Of a stretch of DNA of 60,000 nt, positions 9,546 to 21,914 are shown in pieces. The notes below the pieces were generated by a model, which was given only the letters and a program-made list of their open reading frames with translations, did no database searches and was not told where the DNA came from. The DNA comes from Antedon mediterranea. Taxonomy: Eukaryota; Echinodermata; Crinoidea; Comatulida; Antedonidae. A program made the translations under genes and the position numbers. The first letter of the stretch is position 1, and every line of letters starts with the position of its first letter. Location of the stretch: positions 4,071,001 to 4,131,000 of the forward strand of contig NC_092680.1 in the NCBI RefSeq assembly GCF_964355755.1, given 5' to 3'.

Positions 9546-11889
9546 TAAACATTCAAACCGTATCGGAATTAAAAAAGTATTTCAAAAAGTAGAGCAGAGA
9601 AATATCTTTATATTGTTAAATTATTGTTATTATTATAACTTGATGCAGGCTCATAATGACCTTTGGTAAGTCCAGTAACGCCCCACTTGGACAGTTAATA
9701 TGGACTTCTGAAATATAATTAATGAGTAACGTTACAGTGTAAGAAAACCAAAACAATGCGGTTTAAGGAGGAGATAGATAATGTGGTAGCGCCGGAGGAA
9801 GGGGGAGGCGGGTGTTAGCGTGGTGGGAAGGGGAGAATTTCCTTTCACCTATTATTCGTTTCTTTCTTATCCCCTCAATTTCGGCAACTAATTGTTCATT
9901 GTAATTCATAACCTCATTTGACACTTTTTCAAATAACTAACTCCACTTTGACTGAGGAAAACCATGCCTATCTATTATGCGATCCATCACAAAAAAATAA
10001 GTCAGACGCGGATACTACAAGTTTTGGCGCGAAAGAAGGTAGTAGTAACTAATCAATCGGATATTCCATTTCCGATTCATCGAAACACTTTCAATACAGA
10101 TATAAAATAAGTCATTTACTTTGATGAATGACTGTTTATGAAACCATTGTAAATATTTATGTTTTCATAATGAGTGGCAAGTATTAATTGACATATGTCA
10201 TTCGAATGAAAAGGAAATCATGTAATATTTGAAGCCTTATGATTTATGACCTTTTATTACCGTCGTTTAGTTTGATTATAGATTTTGCTTAACGATATAT
10301 AAATCAATGCCGGTCGGGTTATAGGAGACCTCATAATACGGTGTATTGATATACATTGATATACACAGTCGACTCAATGCTATGAATTGTGAGTCAGAAT
10401 AATACAAAAAGATTATTGAACTTAGTAATATCATATATTTAAACATAATAACAATCCAAACGTTTCCTTAACATGGCTTAACAGATCCTGGAATTATAGG
10501 AACATAGTAGTAACATAAGCCTACACTATACATTTAATTTTAAAAGCTAAACAAAAACATAAACGCACAGAATTTACCCCTGGACGTTGAGTAATGATTC
10601 AAAAGCATGTCATTACGAATAAAATTGCCTTTTTTTGTTGTCTACATTATTGTTTATGACGATGTGGTGAAGATGGTAAAAAAAGGATCTGTCAATGTTA
10701 TTTAATATATTACAATGTATTGTACAGTAGGCCTAGTTATCAAATAATGAACCAATAGGCCCTATAGGTATAGGCCTATATATTTAAATATGGAAATATT
10801 AATTTAACCAACATTTAGAGTGTGGACGTCTTCACAAAAAAAGTTGTTGATTTGGTTTGAGCTGGTTACTGGATGAATGGATCGGTACTTGATTGAGACC
10901 TAATTGATATTAAATTATCAGTCATCCCATTGAATACATTATTTCGAGCTTTTTTAATGAATACAGTATGGACAGCAGTATTTGCCTTTCCTATCAAAGT
11001 GCCAAGGTACATTTGAATTACTGTACTAAATAAACATCGTAAATGATAATTCTATTTCCTAATAATATTAATAAATATGTTATCAGGATCACTATCAAAA
11101 CATTATTATTATAATTAAAGAGTGAATGTTTGATATGTGGCGCCGATGAGTCGCTGAGACCAGACTACAACACAACTTAAATAGGGCGTATGGGGTTAAG
11201 GTCGTAAGTTTTTAACATTTATTTAAGTTAGTCCTGATTTCTCCATGGTTAGTATAAGGGTAAAATTGTCGTTTTATTAATACTGTACAATACATCTATC
11301 TAACTGACTTGCAACCGTCAGTTAAATTATCCATATTTCTACAAACTTGAACACTCTTCGCCGTTCACACGGACCGATATTTTTTTCACACAAACGCTGC
11401 AGTAACTTCAAATAAAACATGAATTTTAAATATTATACCAGGGAAGAAACGATCGTATATATACGTATATGCCTAACCAGTGTCAATACGGAAGCGTTAG
11501 TCGATGGTTTAAATTTAACAACATTGTTATAAAAAAGGAAAGAAAAAAACTACAAAACTGCATGACAAAGACTTCTTGTCCGTATTTATCAATACAAACA
11601 TTGAAAATAAACAGATTATATTCAGAAATTTTAATTGCTTGATAGTTTTAACAATTATGAATATTACATTGTTTGTATCTAACCATAGAGATATTTATGA
11701 TCTGTAGTACCACTTTAATATAAAAGAATATTATAATCTATCCAACCGTTCAATCTTTGTATTTGTTCCGTTGGCAAACGGTATATTGAAATGTTTGTAT
11801 ACATTTATCTTGTATCGTTTAATATAAACCACAACAAATCGTTTCTGAAATCTGAATGTAAATTTACTATAGATAAGATACATTAGTTG
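9546..11889. other. AT-rich non-coding stretch with one G-rich patch
   Basis: A purine/G-rich patch at 9775-9836 (runs GGGGG, GGG, GGG, GGGG with one long loop) stands out from the A/T-rich surroundings. TAGGCCTA occurs near 10727 and 10771. No gene is recognised. Confidence 0.5.
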
Positions 11890-11939
11890 TTGGGACCATA
11901 GAGATATTATAGTTCACTATAATATCTCTATGTTGGGAC
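11890..11939. mobile_element. 36-bp palindromic insertion with 7-bp TSD (CATAGAG type)
   Basis: Positions 11897-11912 (CATAGAGATATTATAG) and 11917-11932 are perfect 16-bp inverted repeats around a TTCA loop. They are bracketed by the exact direct repeat TTGGGAC at 11890-11896 and 11933-11939; one further G also matches. The end CATAGAG fits the consensus CA(T/G)(G/A)GAG shared with the other palindromic insertions. Confidence 0.75.
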
Positions 11940-12077
11940 TAAAGGGTAACTGGTGTATTACTCAGCTATATGACAAATTGACATGGGAATTAGGTAAAAT
12001 ATAAACTTCTACAGCCACATTAACGGTGACAAACGTTAAACCCCTCAGTGATTATGCTGGTTGATACCGTATGCATG

Positions 12078-12154
12078 GGATGATCACCCCACACACATTA
12101 AATGCCGAACCCTAACCCTCAACCACCACTTCATCTTCTGTGTGGTGATCATCC
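12078..12154. mobile_element. Short inverted-repeat element
   Basis: GGATGATCACC(CC)ACACA at 12078-12095 is inverted at 12139-12154, enclosing about 43 bp. The two extra C bases in the left arm are the only difference. No convincing target duplication is seen, so this could be a small MITE or a chance foldback. Confidence 0.45.
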
Positions 12155-13130
12155 TGACCCGCGGACTCGTTTAGTTTTGATCGGTTGATGCAAGGGTTAC
12201 GGTAACTCTTTTTTTATACTGTATAACGTGCAGTTAGCCCCATCTTGAAATGGACATTTTTGTCTGCTGTTTCCTTTTTGTTTTTCTTTTTTTATATTCC
12301 AGGTGGAATACCATCCTAATGAGATGCGAGTGCGTCTTACCAGTACAGTTAATTTTGTTGTTAATTTGTACGTAATTTTACTTTCTATGGACCACAGATT
12401 CCGAAATAAAAGATTGAATGAATGAAATTATGAATAACGCTGACTGTATTTAGGCGTAGTCAATACCAGTAGAAATATTCCATTGTTTTGCTAATATAGA
12501 AAGCGTTCTTCCCCTTAAGAATGTAAAAAGGAGCGTCTAACAAGAAAGTCGTGGGAATTCCGTAACGTTAAGATAACATTGTTTAATGTTACGATCCTAT
12601 TGTTTTAAGGAGCTTTGTCTATAATGTATTGAAATAGAAATAGCATCCGGCATACTTCTTCTTTCTTGTTTCTCTTAGTTTCGTTTCCCCTGTGATGGAC
12701 GTTAGTATTCATATTATGTTCGGACAACAAGAAATGTCTTGTAATTACCTCTCTTCATTCTTATTATTCGGCTATACGTCGTGAAAAACATTTACAAACA
12801 CCACCCCGATTGCTAAACTTTCCATTCTGCGATTGCCGCACTATTTTTTACAAACACCGCTAAAACTTCCCATAACAATTGCTTCTAAGCATTATGTATG
12901 GCCACCCTGAGACAATCTTTATTTAGCAGGATTGCCTGGTGTCATTTATAGTTACACGGGTCATAAGTTTGGTAGTAGAAGTCAATACGAGTCACTGGTT
13001 CCTAATGGCGTACATAAGTTTAGTATCAGAGCAAACATCAAAGCGGCATTGCCTTGTTTCTTGGACTGGTCGACCATGTACATGTACAGTATTGCCTATA
13101 CAAACAGAGATTTGCATACAACGTATAAAG
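12155..13130. other. Non-coding stretch
   Basis: A possible retroposon tail (AATAAAAGATTGAATGAATG) lies at 12405-12425, and a CGTAAC/GTTACG inverted repeat lies at about 12560-12595. The open frames starting near 12932-12939 run into the downstream microsatellite and are not supported. Confidence 0.4.
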
Positions 13131-13240
13131 ATGTATATATATGTATATGTATATATGTATATGTATGTATGTATATACATGTATATGTATATATATATAT
13201 ATGTATGTATGTATATATGTATATGTATAAAGATGTATAT
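13131..13240. repeat. TATG/TA microsatellite
   Basis: About 110 bases alternate ATGTATGT and TATATATA units, with ATAAAGATGTATAT at both edges. Open frames on both strands translate to Tyr/Met/Cys- or Ile/His-rich strings and are products of the repeat. Confidence 0.9.
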
Positions 13241-15320
13241 TGTAATATTTGTTTATCTGCAAATAATGAATACTTTCTTCCTAAAACTTTCAAGTAATAA
13301 AAGGTTGAAGTAATAAAAGACAATATATTGAACTACAGTATATATCTATTTTGAATTTGAAGCTATACGATGATAATTTTCAAAAACATTCTGTTTAACT
13401 CATCTTTTCGCATATATACAATATTTAAAATTAATTGCAGCGGTTATAAATAAGATTTTTTTTAAATGTATATGCGTTTAATCCTAACACCATTATAAAA
13501 GTTGAGTATTATTTTTCTTTTTTGACAGGTACATTAATAAGAAAAGTAACCACACTGAAGGCAATTAACCGGAAGTGTTCATGCGCAAATGATTGTATTA
13601 ACAAAAAGAATGAAAATACCCGCCAGAAAATGAATGTATCAGTGTAATTAGTTGCTTCACTTGACGAATATAAAAACACACACTATCACCGTGGGTAAAC
13701 TATAAAGAAAATTAAAATGCATTTCCAATGGCTTAGCACCAGACTTTTAAAAGAAACCTCCTAGTCCATAGCCTGCGGGTTTTAAATCGTTGTTCATACA
13801 TATTAGTTCTGATTGAATAAACAGTTTTTCTTCAAACACAAACGGGTTTTATCGATAAAGCTTGTCAAATGTAAACATTTTACAATTTACAACAACACAT
13901 TTAGCCATTCATTAAAAGAATAATAGTTAGTGTTTGATTATGATTTGTAAAATAAAAAAGAAAGAGATTTGTACATGACCCTTTTCGTCCCACATTCAAA
14001 TTCTGCTGAGAGATAAATCCGATGTATGATCCAGGGTTTCGGAAATTTGTTTATAGGAAACTTAATAGTAATTAAGTGGCTGAACCTAATTTATGTTCAT
14101 TTTCATGGATTTTACCTCAATTATATTATTGATCTTTTAAATTATTAGTGAATAACAAACAAATAAAACAAAATAGAGGTAAAAAGGTAGTGCATAGATA
14201 AATGGTTTTCAAAGAACTGGGCTTTTCAGGAGTGAGGAACATTTTGAGGCGAATGTCCCATGGTCCATTTTACGAAGGATCTACACAGGTTCAAGGGTCA
14301 AAATCATCATGAAACTTTCAAATAATCTGATTCATATAAATTTATAAAATAAAGACATATGTCAATCAATCACTTCCATATTCCCTTGACACATTGTACC
14401 TAAACTGTGCCTTCTCAAATTACTTCCTACTGTCTCACAATTATGTCATACTGAAATTAGACATGACCTACTTATACATTTTCTATTCCTATCTATACCT
14501 ACATATGGCCCACCCACTCTCATCCACGTATGGATCATGCGACATTGTAGGCCCTGTTTACAACTTTACACTGGTCGGAAGGTGATGAGGAAATAGAGAA
14601 CAAGAGTAATTTGGAAGCTTTTTGTAACTTCTGGGATTGCCGGGAGGGGAGGGGGTTTAATGGGGTGAGATATTCATAGGTCTGCATGCAAAATAATGCG
14701 CGTATTTCACCTAGACAACTCGCCCATGGCAACGAAACTTTTTGTGCTGATCACTGATTGGTCGAGAGCAATAGTCTTTATAATAAGCCCATTCTTATAT
14801 TTCGCTCATACGATGTTGGACCATTGAGGTATCATACCTCCGTATAGTTGAACTAAAGTATTTATATGGAGTAATTTAATTCTCGGCCCCGCAGACATTA
14901 GACTTTAAAAAAAATCGATGTTTCCCTCGCTGGTTACCATTTCATCATTAACTTTAATTCATCATTCATTTCCTCACTGAGGACAAATATTAATACAAAA
15001 TACAAAAATACAAAATACAAATTTCTTTATATTATTTTATTTCGGATAGTACATCCATATACAAATCATACAAAAAAAAAACAAGAGAAACAATTTCACC
15101 AGAATATTAAAAATATACGTATTGTGATGACTGTCAAATTAATATTAATTTATTTTATATCTACTATTTATACTAAATCCGAAATATGTAGGGTACATCA
15201 TTCCCATAACAGGGTAACAGTTGACTGATTTTCTTCTGATGGTTTGATCGATTTTGTCGCTATTACGTTTGGTGGGCTGAGGTTCAAAAGTTGAACGAAC
15301 GACTATACAGACAAATCACT
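13241..15320. other. AT-rich non-coding stretch
   Basis: A perfect 15-nt palindrome GAGGTATCATACCTC lies at 14826-14840 and an ACAAAATACAAAAATACAAA run at 14995-15020. No gene is visible. Confidence 0.45.
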
Positions 15321-15550
15321 GAGGAAGCTCAGCGATTGGTAGAATTTTCCCGGAGGGCGCGACCTTGGCCCCGGTTCGTCCCTTGCACTTTCCATTCAAG
15401 AATCCAGTGAGCTCCAAATAAACGTGACTGGATCCGGTCGTGACCTCAATCAGCTGTTTTTTATGTGAAATCAGTCGGGGAGACGGATTGCCTAGTTAGG
15501 GCGCTTCTGATTGGTCTCGACGGGGTGAGGCTTATCGCCTACATTATTTT
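15320..15550 (+). mobile_element. tRNA-derived SINE (second family)
   Basis: An A-box-like block AAGCTCAGCGATTGGTAGA (15325-15343) is followed about 30 bases later by a B-box-like GGTTCGTCCC (15373-15382), giving a tRNA-like head. A G+C-richer body continues through CTGGATCCGGTCGTGACC and GACGGGGTGAGGCTTATCGCC. Base composition contrasts sharply with both flanks. I did not find matching target duplications, so the boundaries are approximate. Confidence 0.6.
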
Positions 15551-15725
15551 ATGTTAATAAATGTATTATCATTTTGTAAGCATAACCACATTAATTTTAA
15601 ATCGTTGACATGGTGTCATAGGGTTTAATTCGATCGATCATTGCATTGGTTAGTTAAGTAAATATTATTGTATTGTTCGAGTCTTATGAATACTTGTGTT
15701 ATTAATTGTACTTCGTTACGACTAC

Positions 15726-15830
15726 CAGGGCCGTAGCTAGGATCTGTCAAGGGGGGGTTCGCACACTAAGTATTTGGGTAACCCCCACCCCCATACCTAC
15801 CCCTCCCCCCTGGGGTGGGGCCTGACTACT
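15726..15830 (+). repeat. CAGGGCCGTAGC-element fragment with C-rich block
   Basis: It starts with CAGGGCCGTAGCTAG, the same end found on the TIR element at 16972, and runs into G7 and C-rich blocks. No matching right end is visible, so it is a truncated or composite copy. Confidence 0.45.
15782..15810 (-). other. G-quadruplex motif (minus strand)
   Basis: On the plus strand four C-runs of 5, 5, 4 and 6 are separated by loops of 1, 7 and 1 bases, which meets the usual G3+N1-7 quadruplex rule on the minus strand and could form an i-motif on the plus strand. It lies in an otherwise A/T-rich region. Confidence 0.7.
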
Positions 15831-16087
15831 GTGTATTGAAAAGGTTTCTGTTTATAAAAATCACATCAAAGTGCAGCTTTTTAAATACCAATACTTCCCT
15901 TCCCAAAAGTGGGAATATCTACAGCATTTTTATACTGTATGCTAATAATAGTAGAATCGAGAAACATTTTGGACCAAACAAAATGTCCCCTCAGTCCCTC
16001 GTTCGTCGTGGTAAATTATTGTAAGTGAAACCGTTTCTCATTCAAAAATTATTGTACACAAACAACGTTTTAAGTTGACATAACACT

Positions 16088-16102
16088 GGGGGGGGGGGGG
16101 GG
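16088..16102 (+). repeat. G15 homopolymer
   Basis: Fifteen consecutive G bases. Its true length in the genome is uncertain because such runs are prone to sequencing error. Confidence 0.8.
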
Positions 16103-16971
16103 TAACTAATTTATACAGTATTTTAGTTACAGTCATGAAATAGTAATGTTTATTTTTTCTCCATAGAAGCGAATTAAAAAATGCAGTTAACAACAGTACT
16201 GGTTAACAAAAGACGGTAGCAATTTAAATTCCATTAAATAAAATTTAGACTATAACATTTCTATTTTTATGAATGAATTATTGTATTTTCACTTTTGACA
16301 ATCAACTTGAAGCTATTGTTTGGGACTTTCTTTCTTCGACCAAATCGGATGAATACATTCGAATTGATTGTGCACCCCCCATGTGTAAATTTAACAATAT
16401 CATGCCGCACGTCTACCGGAAATACTTTATTAAAAAATTGTATTCTTTAGTGAAATTTGAGAAGACCTCGCTTTTATATCCAGGGTATTTTAACAATAAT
16501 ACCTGTGTAAAGTATTTGTATTGTTGATTATCTTTTGTATGCTATTGTTTGTTTTTGTTGTTAAAAGATTTAAAGGTTTATTGGAGTATTCAAGAATAAA
16601 ATCTGTGGCGTACTATTCATACAGCATTGGTCATCTCGTTGCCTACTAACCCAGTTACTTATAGGGCCAATATCGGCTGATGATTCACCATTGTTCATTG
16701 TTAGGTTTCATTTCATAATAATGATTTGGAAACTTTATATTTTACAGGATTAAACTTTTAAAATGAATGCGTTGTGTAAAAACACGCTGGGAGCCAAACT
16801 AATGTTTAGAAATTCATTTCATGCATTGTAGACATTTGTTATTTTTATTGCGTGTTTTGGTTTTCTTTGTTAGAAAAAGACAATTTAGTAATTCAGATTA
16901 TATATAGGCCTATGCCTAAGATATAAACAAGTAGGAAAACATCAAATTCGTGAAATAAAACCTATTATGTA
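16103..16971. other. AT-rich non-coding stretch
   Basis: An 84-codon open frame at 16273-16527 shows no recognisable motif and has A/T-driven codon use. I do not support it as a gene. TAGGCCTA occurs near 16905. Confidence 0.4.
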
Positions 16972-17114
16972 CAGGGCCGTAGCCAGCACGAGGCTGATTT
17001 TCAATTTCCACCACCAACCCCAATTTCTCAGCACATATCGTCGTATTTTATATTAATTATTATATTTACAGCATCTTTGCTTCGTCTGTTTTTAACCTCT
17101 CGCTACGGCCTTTG
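16972..17114. mobile_element. Small TIR element, CAGGGCCGTAGC ends
   Basis: CAGGGCCGTAGCCAGCACGAGG at the left is matched inverted by CCTCTCGCTACGGCCTTTG at the right, enclosing an A/T-rich core of about 100 bp. The pairing core is GGCCGTAGC. No clear target duplication is visible. It resembles a non-autonomous DNA transposon of unknown superfamily. Confidence 0.5.
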
Positions 17115-18023
17115 TTTCTTGTCGATTAAACTGAGGAGACAGATATAGGTCTATAAGATGAGATATTTATATTTTGTTGAGAGTTTCAAAGAATTGTATC
17201 ATTGAAATTGCTAATCAGGGCAAATACAACACGAATGCAGAATTGTATCAGAAACAGGTTAATTATTATCAGTAGGTGCCATTGAGTCTCACAGCACCCC
17301 TATCGAGGGTTACACAATCAGTCGAGTGCCTGCCACACGCTTTTGTTATCCAGAGTAGCAACTACCGGATACCTATTGAAATACCTAATCCGCCTTTCCG
17401 AGTTATTTCCAAATCTAAATATTATAACATATGAATACGCGAGTCCACATCCTATCTGTATATGATAGGAACGCGTTTAATTATCGCGCCACACACCTGG
17501 GATTCCGTTGAAAACCAAGGCCACTAAGCGGTTTATTCTGTATTACTTTAATATTATAAAGTATAGTATTTGGTAATAACCTGAGTGTAGACTCTATATT
17601 TCTTATACAAAAAAGTTATCAATTTACGGGAGTTCAGCGGTACAACGAGGACGAACCGGTTTAATCCAACCGAAGGAGTTTTATTATCAGTTGTTGAGAT
17701 ACTAAAATTAGGTCTATTATATCACTGATCAATAAATCAATATAAAATGATGTAAGAATTGATTTACTAGACAAATGTCTTGTCAGCGTCTGTGGACGAC
17801 TTACTTAGGCCTACTTTAATAAGCTTATTTGGTTATCTGTAGGCCCTAATAAATAGGCCTAATTATAAATTATGTAAATATAAACACCTTTTTTCCAACT
17901 GATCTCTTCTGCAGCTCTAACAATTTTCCAAATAACATCATGGCCTTCGTAAATTACACAATAATATAATTCAATTTTTTTTTAAATTTATTTTTTTTAA
18001 ATATTTTGTTGTTTTGTTTATTT
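17115..18023. other. Non-coding stretch
   Basis: TAGGCCTA occurs near 17805 and 17855. No gene or structured repeat is recognised. Confidence 0.45.
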
Positions 18024-18098
18024 GGACGCACCTTGTTAAAGTTGAGGTGTGCCACTGATAAAAAAAAAGTGCAGTGCCAATAAATTTTTATTATTATA
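18024..18098 (+). repeat. Retroposon 3' tail, GGACGCACCTT family, copy 2
   Basis: Begins GGACGCACCTTGTTAAAG, then GTGTGCCACTG, an A9 run, GTGCCAATAAA and ends with a short (TTA)n. It has the same block order as 891-967. Confidence 0.55.
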
Positions 18099-20868
18099 GT
18101 AGTAGTCATGTAGGAAAAACATATTTTATTTTACGATACTCGGAATGCCACTATTGGATTTACTAATCCAATCTTGCGGTTGATGGCGAACGGTGGCGGG
18201 GATTAACCTCTTGTTTGAAGCACGGATCAAGGGGGATCAGACTATTATAGATTAAGCCTAAACTTTTGCGGATCCAATTATGAAATGTAAACATAAGGCT
18301 ACATATAAACAAAATACATGTTCAACGCTGTTTAGCATGACATACAAAAGCAGGAGGTACTGTAATGGAATTGTTTCCATTTCTGTCAAAAATGTGATTC
18401 TCGATTTCTGCTGAATACAAAATTATCAGATTTTTTTTTTCATTCTCGGGCAGTTTTGATCATAAATAGAGTATCTTCTTAATCTTATAAACAGATACCT
18501 GATAAACGGTACCTATACGACGGAAAGAACCAAATTGAAAAATGACACGGGCTATGTAAAACCAATTAATAAATCAATTAATTGATGGTGATGTTGATAA
18601 CAATAGTATTAATTGGTGATTCAGGGACCCAACGTCCACTGAAATAGAAGTTGCCTTAATTATTCCAATCGTTTACAGGCCGGGAAAGTCTCCCATAATA
18701 GGAGTGTCCCTTACAACCAGGAAATCTGAAAGAAAGCCGAGCTCGCCTTGCCAAGATAGGAACACTCCTTTGATCTTATATCTAGCCTTGACAAAATAAC
18801 AATAATTATACTGTACATTATTCTTTGCGGTGTGCAGTGTCTGATAAGGGGCGTTATACTGATCGTGTCGCAGCAACAGATAAACCCTTTGATCTCCGGA
18901 GTTCATCATCATTAAACAGTGTCACCTGATACCGAGAGTACACTGTTTCAAAGTAGGAGTTCAGTAAAACAATTCAGTTTACACGGTAAAATCATTTTGA
19001 TATAAACAATGAAGATTATTCCATTAATTAAAACATTATAGAACTGACCATAATACTTTGCAGCATGTTTCAGCCAGACTGCAAGTAAACAGGGCGTGTC
19101 CTAACGGCCTAATCTGTCAAATATAAAACATAAATACGCGCATCAGTTGAACCATTACTGTGATTACAAGTCTGATCAATAAGTTCCGAATTATAGTAAT
19201 TAACCCTCTGCTTGTAACCATGGCTTCAACACGCGCATTACGCCGTAATACAATAATTATCAAAACATTCAAACCCCAAACAAAGTATTGTCTGCGTTCC
19301 TAATCGGATGATTGATTCTTGATTAAGCAGACTAATTAAAATAATCAAATCAAATTGAGCTATTATATTTTCTTCTGAGAAGTAACCAGATTGTATCGAT
19401 CTATGCAAGCGTTGTTGTACTGCTGTCACAGACCGAATGTTGACCCCGAGTTAAAATATCATATCGCATGCAAACGCGTTGCTTACAATCATTTGTAAGT
19501 GAAAGGAGTGATTAATGAAGAATGATAATAATTAATGAAACTATATAAAATAATGTGAGGAGCCCCCACCGTCGGGATCCCCACAGAAAACAACTATTCC
19601 TTTTCACCTGTTTTCATCTTCCGTGGCCGTTTTTTAGGTTCTTAAATGAGGAAAAACACAAACCCTTAAAATTGGAAGAGGCATGACACTTTGGTCGTAT
19701 ATGTTTGTATAGTGATAAAAATGAAGATGATGAGGAAACACCAGTTTATATAGTTATTTCCAATGTGTATATTGCCTATACAGTACTGTAGTACCATATT
19801 GAGGGACACCTTCAGGAGGTCACGAGTGTCCCTTCAATAATGGGGTTGTTGATGGGTTGAAACATATATTATATTGCTCATCATCCATAGGAAAGTGTCT
19901 CAAAGGAAGGGTTCTATACGTATCAGTACCATATATGGCTGTGTCATGGGTGGGAGTAGAGTGTTACTGTAATTTAATTGTGCTAGAGGGCGACAACGAC
20001 CGGAAACATTTTGACTACATTCCGTTTGGTAACAATGTATCACATTAATGAGGGGGATTGGTTTCGGCTTCCCACATAATTTAAAGTAGTAACGTGGATA
20101 ATAGAAATATTTTGAGATAAAATGGGTTACGGAAAGTTCATGGTCTGTAACTTGGAAACTTAACATGATGGTGTAAACAAAACATTCCAAATAAACCACA
20201 AATTAGCGTCCTTATTTCGGAGAAGAAACAAATATCATGTTTAATATTCTCCAGTTTTTTTTCATACAATTCCTAATAAAATACATTTTTTGCCATAGGT
20301 GTGGCCACTACATAACCACAACCGTTCAGCATTCTTCGATCGTGTTACCATATTCTGCAACTTTTTCTTTCACCTTTGTAGGCCTATCATGTTATAAATT
20401 GTTGGCCTATTAATAGGCGTTTTTGACTGGTCTGTTTGTATTGTTTATATTGAGCTTTTCAAACCTCTCGCTGTTTTTCAAGCAGTGCGAGTATATTGTA
20501 AGTCTACGTCTTTTGCGACCAGTTTGAGGAGCTCAAACATGACTGCCTAACATTAGCAGTTTTTGTTTACCATGAGCCGTTACGTGTTCTCTGTTTTATT
20601 TTTGAAATTTATTTTATTATTATTAAGCTCCTTATTGTGTTTTAATGTTTTGTATTTACCGGAAATGAAAGTGAATGAGGAATACTTTTTTTTTCTAAAT
20701 TAAGGTGGTTTCATATATCATTGGGTGTCAAAGGTAATCGTACTTATACAGGTTATTGAATATTGTTGGTCAAAATTGACCTACAACAAACTTCTAAATT
20801 AGTTTATTTAAAAATAAAATAAATTGCCAATGCTCTAATGGCACCAACATTAGTACGTCACAGACGGA
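18099..20868. other. AT-rich non-coding stretch
   Basis: ATTGGATT-TACT-AATCCAAT (about 18163-18182) is a short perfect hairpin. Blocks with TCCCATAATAGGAGTGTCCC (about 18690) and GGGACACC...GTGTCCCTTCAATAATGGGG (about 19802-19845) look like fragments of the dispersed GTGTCCC family also seen near 30.0 and 33.6 kb. A degenerate B box (GGATTCGAGCCC) is at 20866-20877. Frames of 60-99 codons (18673-18912 minus, 19900-20199 minus) carry no recognisable domain. Confidence 0.4.
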
Positions 20869-21414
20869 TTCGAGCCCACCACCCCTCCTTCCAACCTAAA
20901 ATTAGACAATTATGAAAAAAGACATTGTTGACCACCATACACTTCATTTTAAAATTTTAGTTAAAAAACCGGTTGGCCTAATATGGAGGTTTCATGGTAT
21001 TTTTTTTTATAATGGTTGGAGAAAAAAAAATTGTAGGTTAAATAATAGATCATGGTTATATTGTACAGTCTGTATCTTACAGTCAGTGAACTTTTAGAGT
21101 ACTTTAGTATGATGCCAGCTAGACAAAAATGGAACAAGATTAAACATTCCTTATTTATCATTCTGCATTTCCGTGTTTACAAAAACTGTCTAGTCCAAAA
21201 AGTCGGCTACATTTTTTTTTTATTTAGAACAGTTTTTAATTATGTCACGTTGTTTAAAAGGAAGATATCCTTGTTAATATAAGTTGATATCATACTTAAC
21301 TGAACTTAAATCCATTCAAACGTGTCTCAATTTGACATTCTTTACCACAGTACAGCTGTGAGCATGATAGAGTTTCGCAGTTAAAATAAATTGAGCCTTT
21401 ATTTTAAGACCACA
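20869..21414 (+). repeat. 0.55-kb direct duplication, left copy
   Basis: It starts TTCGAGCCCACC and ends ATTTTAAGACCACA, and aligns collinearly with 22397-22918. Landmarks are TATGGAGGTTTCAT, GGTTAAATAATAGATC, TAGACAAAAATGGAACA, TGTCTAGTCCAAAA, GTGTCTCAATTTGACATTCTT and GATAGAGTTTCGCAGTTAAA. The copies differ by many substitutions and indels of up to about 30 bases. No frame stays open in both, so the conserved unit is non-coding or dead. Confidence 0.85.
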
Positions 21415-21469
21415 GGCAGAACTATATGGAAAACCAAACCCCCGAAAAATACATAATAAACCACTAATT

Positions 21470-21625
21470 CGTAGAATATTTTGGCACATGTGGCGTTTCA
21501 TACGTATACTACTTGAGCTTGAAGCTTGTATTTCAGACCAGGGAGTTGTTATTATAATAACAACTCCCTGTTCAGACAAACATCGAAAATCATCGAAATA
21601 ACTACAGACTTGGGGCAAGTCTATA
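21470..21625 (+). repeat. Dispersed repeat (GGCACA...TACGTATACTACTT family), interrupted copy
   Basis: The block TTTGGCACATGTGGCGTTTCATACGTATACTACTTGAGCTT and the distal CTACAGACTTGGGG match 52243-52356 (same orientation) and 28262-28408 (opposite orientation). This copy is interrupted by the palindrome at 21539-21570 and has a few extra bases (GAAGCTTG) before it. Confidence 0.75.
21532..21577. mobile_element. Perfect 32-bp palindromic insertion with 7-bp TSD (CAGGGAG type)
   Basis: Positions 21539-21554 (CAGGGAGTTGTTATTA) are followed directly, without a loop, by their exact complement at 21555-21570. The insertion is flanked by TTCAGAC at 21532-21538 and 21571-21577. The related repeat copy at 52307-52313 has a single TTCAGAC and no palindrome, and the inverted copy at 28326-28332 has a single TTCAGGC. 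Insertion with target duplication is therefore shown by comparison inside the window. The arm matches the insertion at 2088. Confidence 0.85.
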
Positions 21626-21914
21626 CTTATCTTATGCAGTTCATTGAAAACTTAAAATATTCACCTAATGTCTACACATCCAATACAATGTGTGACCATC
21701 TACCAGTAGGCCTACCACTAGCCAAAAAAGACCAAACAAACTACCCATAGGTTAAACACGAACAAAGAAAGGATGTTGAGCCCAGGCACCGATAAATGTA
21801 TACGTTAATACAAGTATACCCGATCGACTCATTTATCAATATTTCATTTAATTCATGAACATTTAAACAACGCAGACATCTAAATTATATAGTTCATCGA
21901 ATTCCAATTCTAAT

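Noticed and set aside
12932-13323. Five overlapping open frames on both strands
   Set aside because: All are carried by the TATG/TA microsatellite, which lacks stops in several frames.
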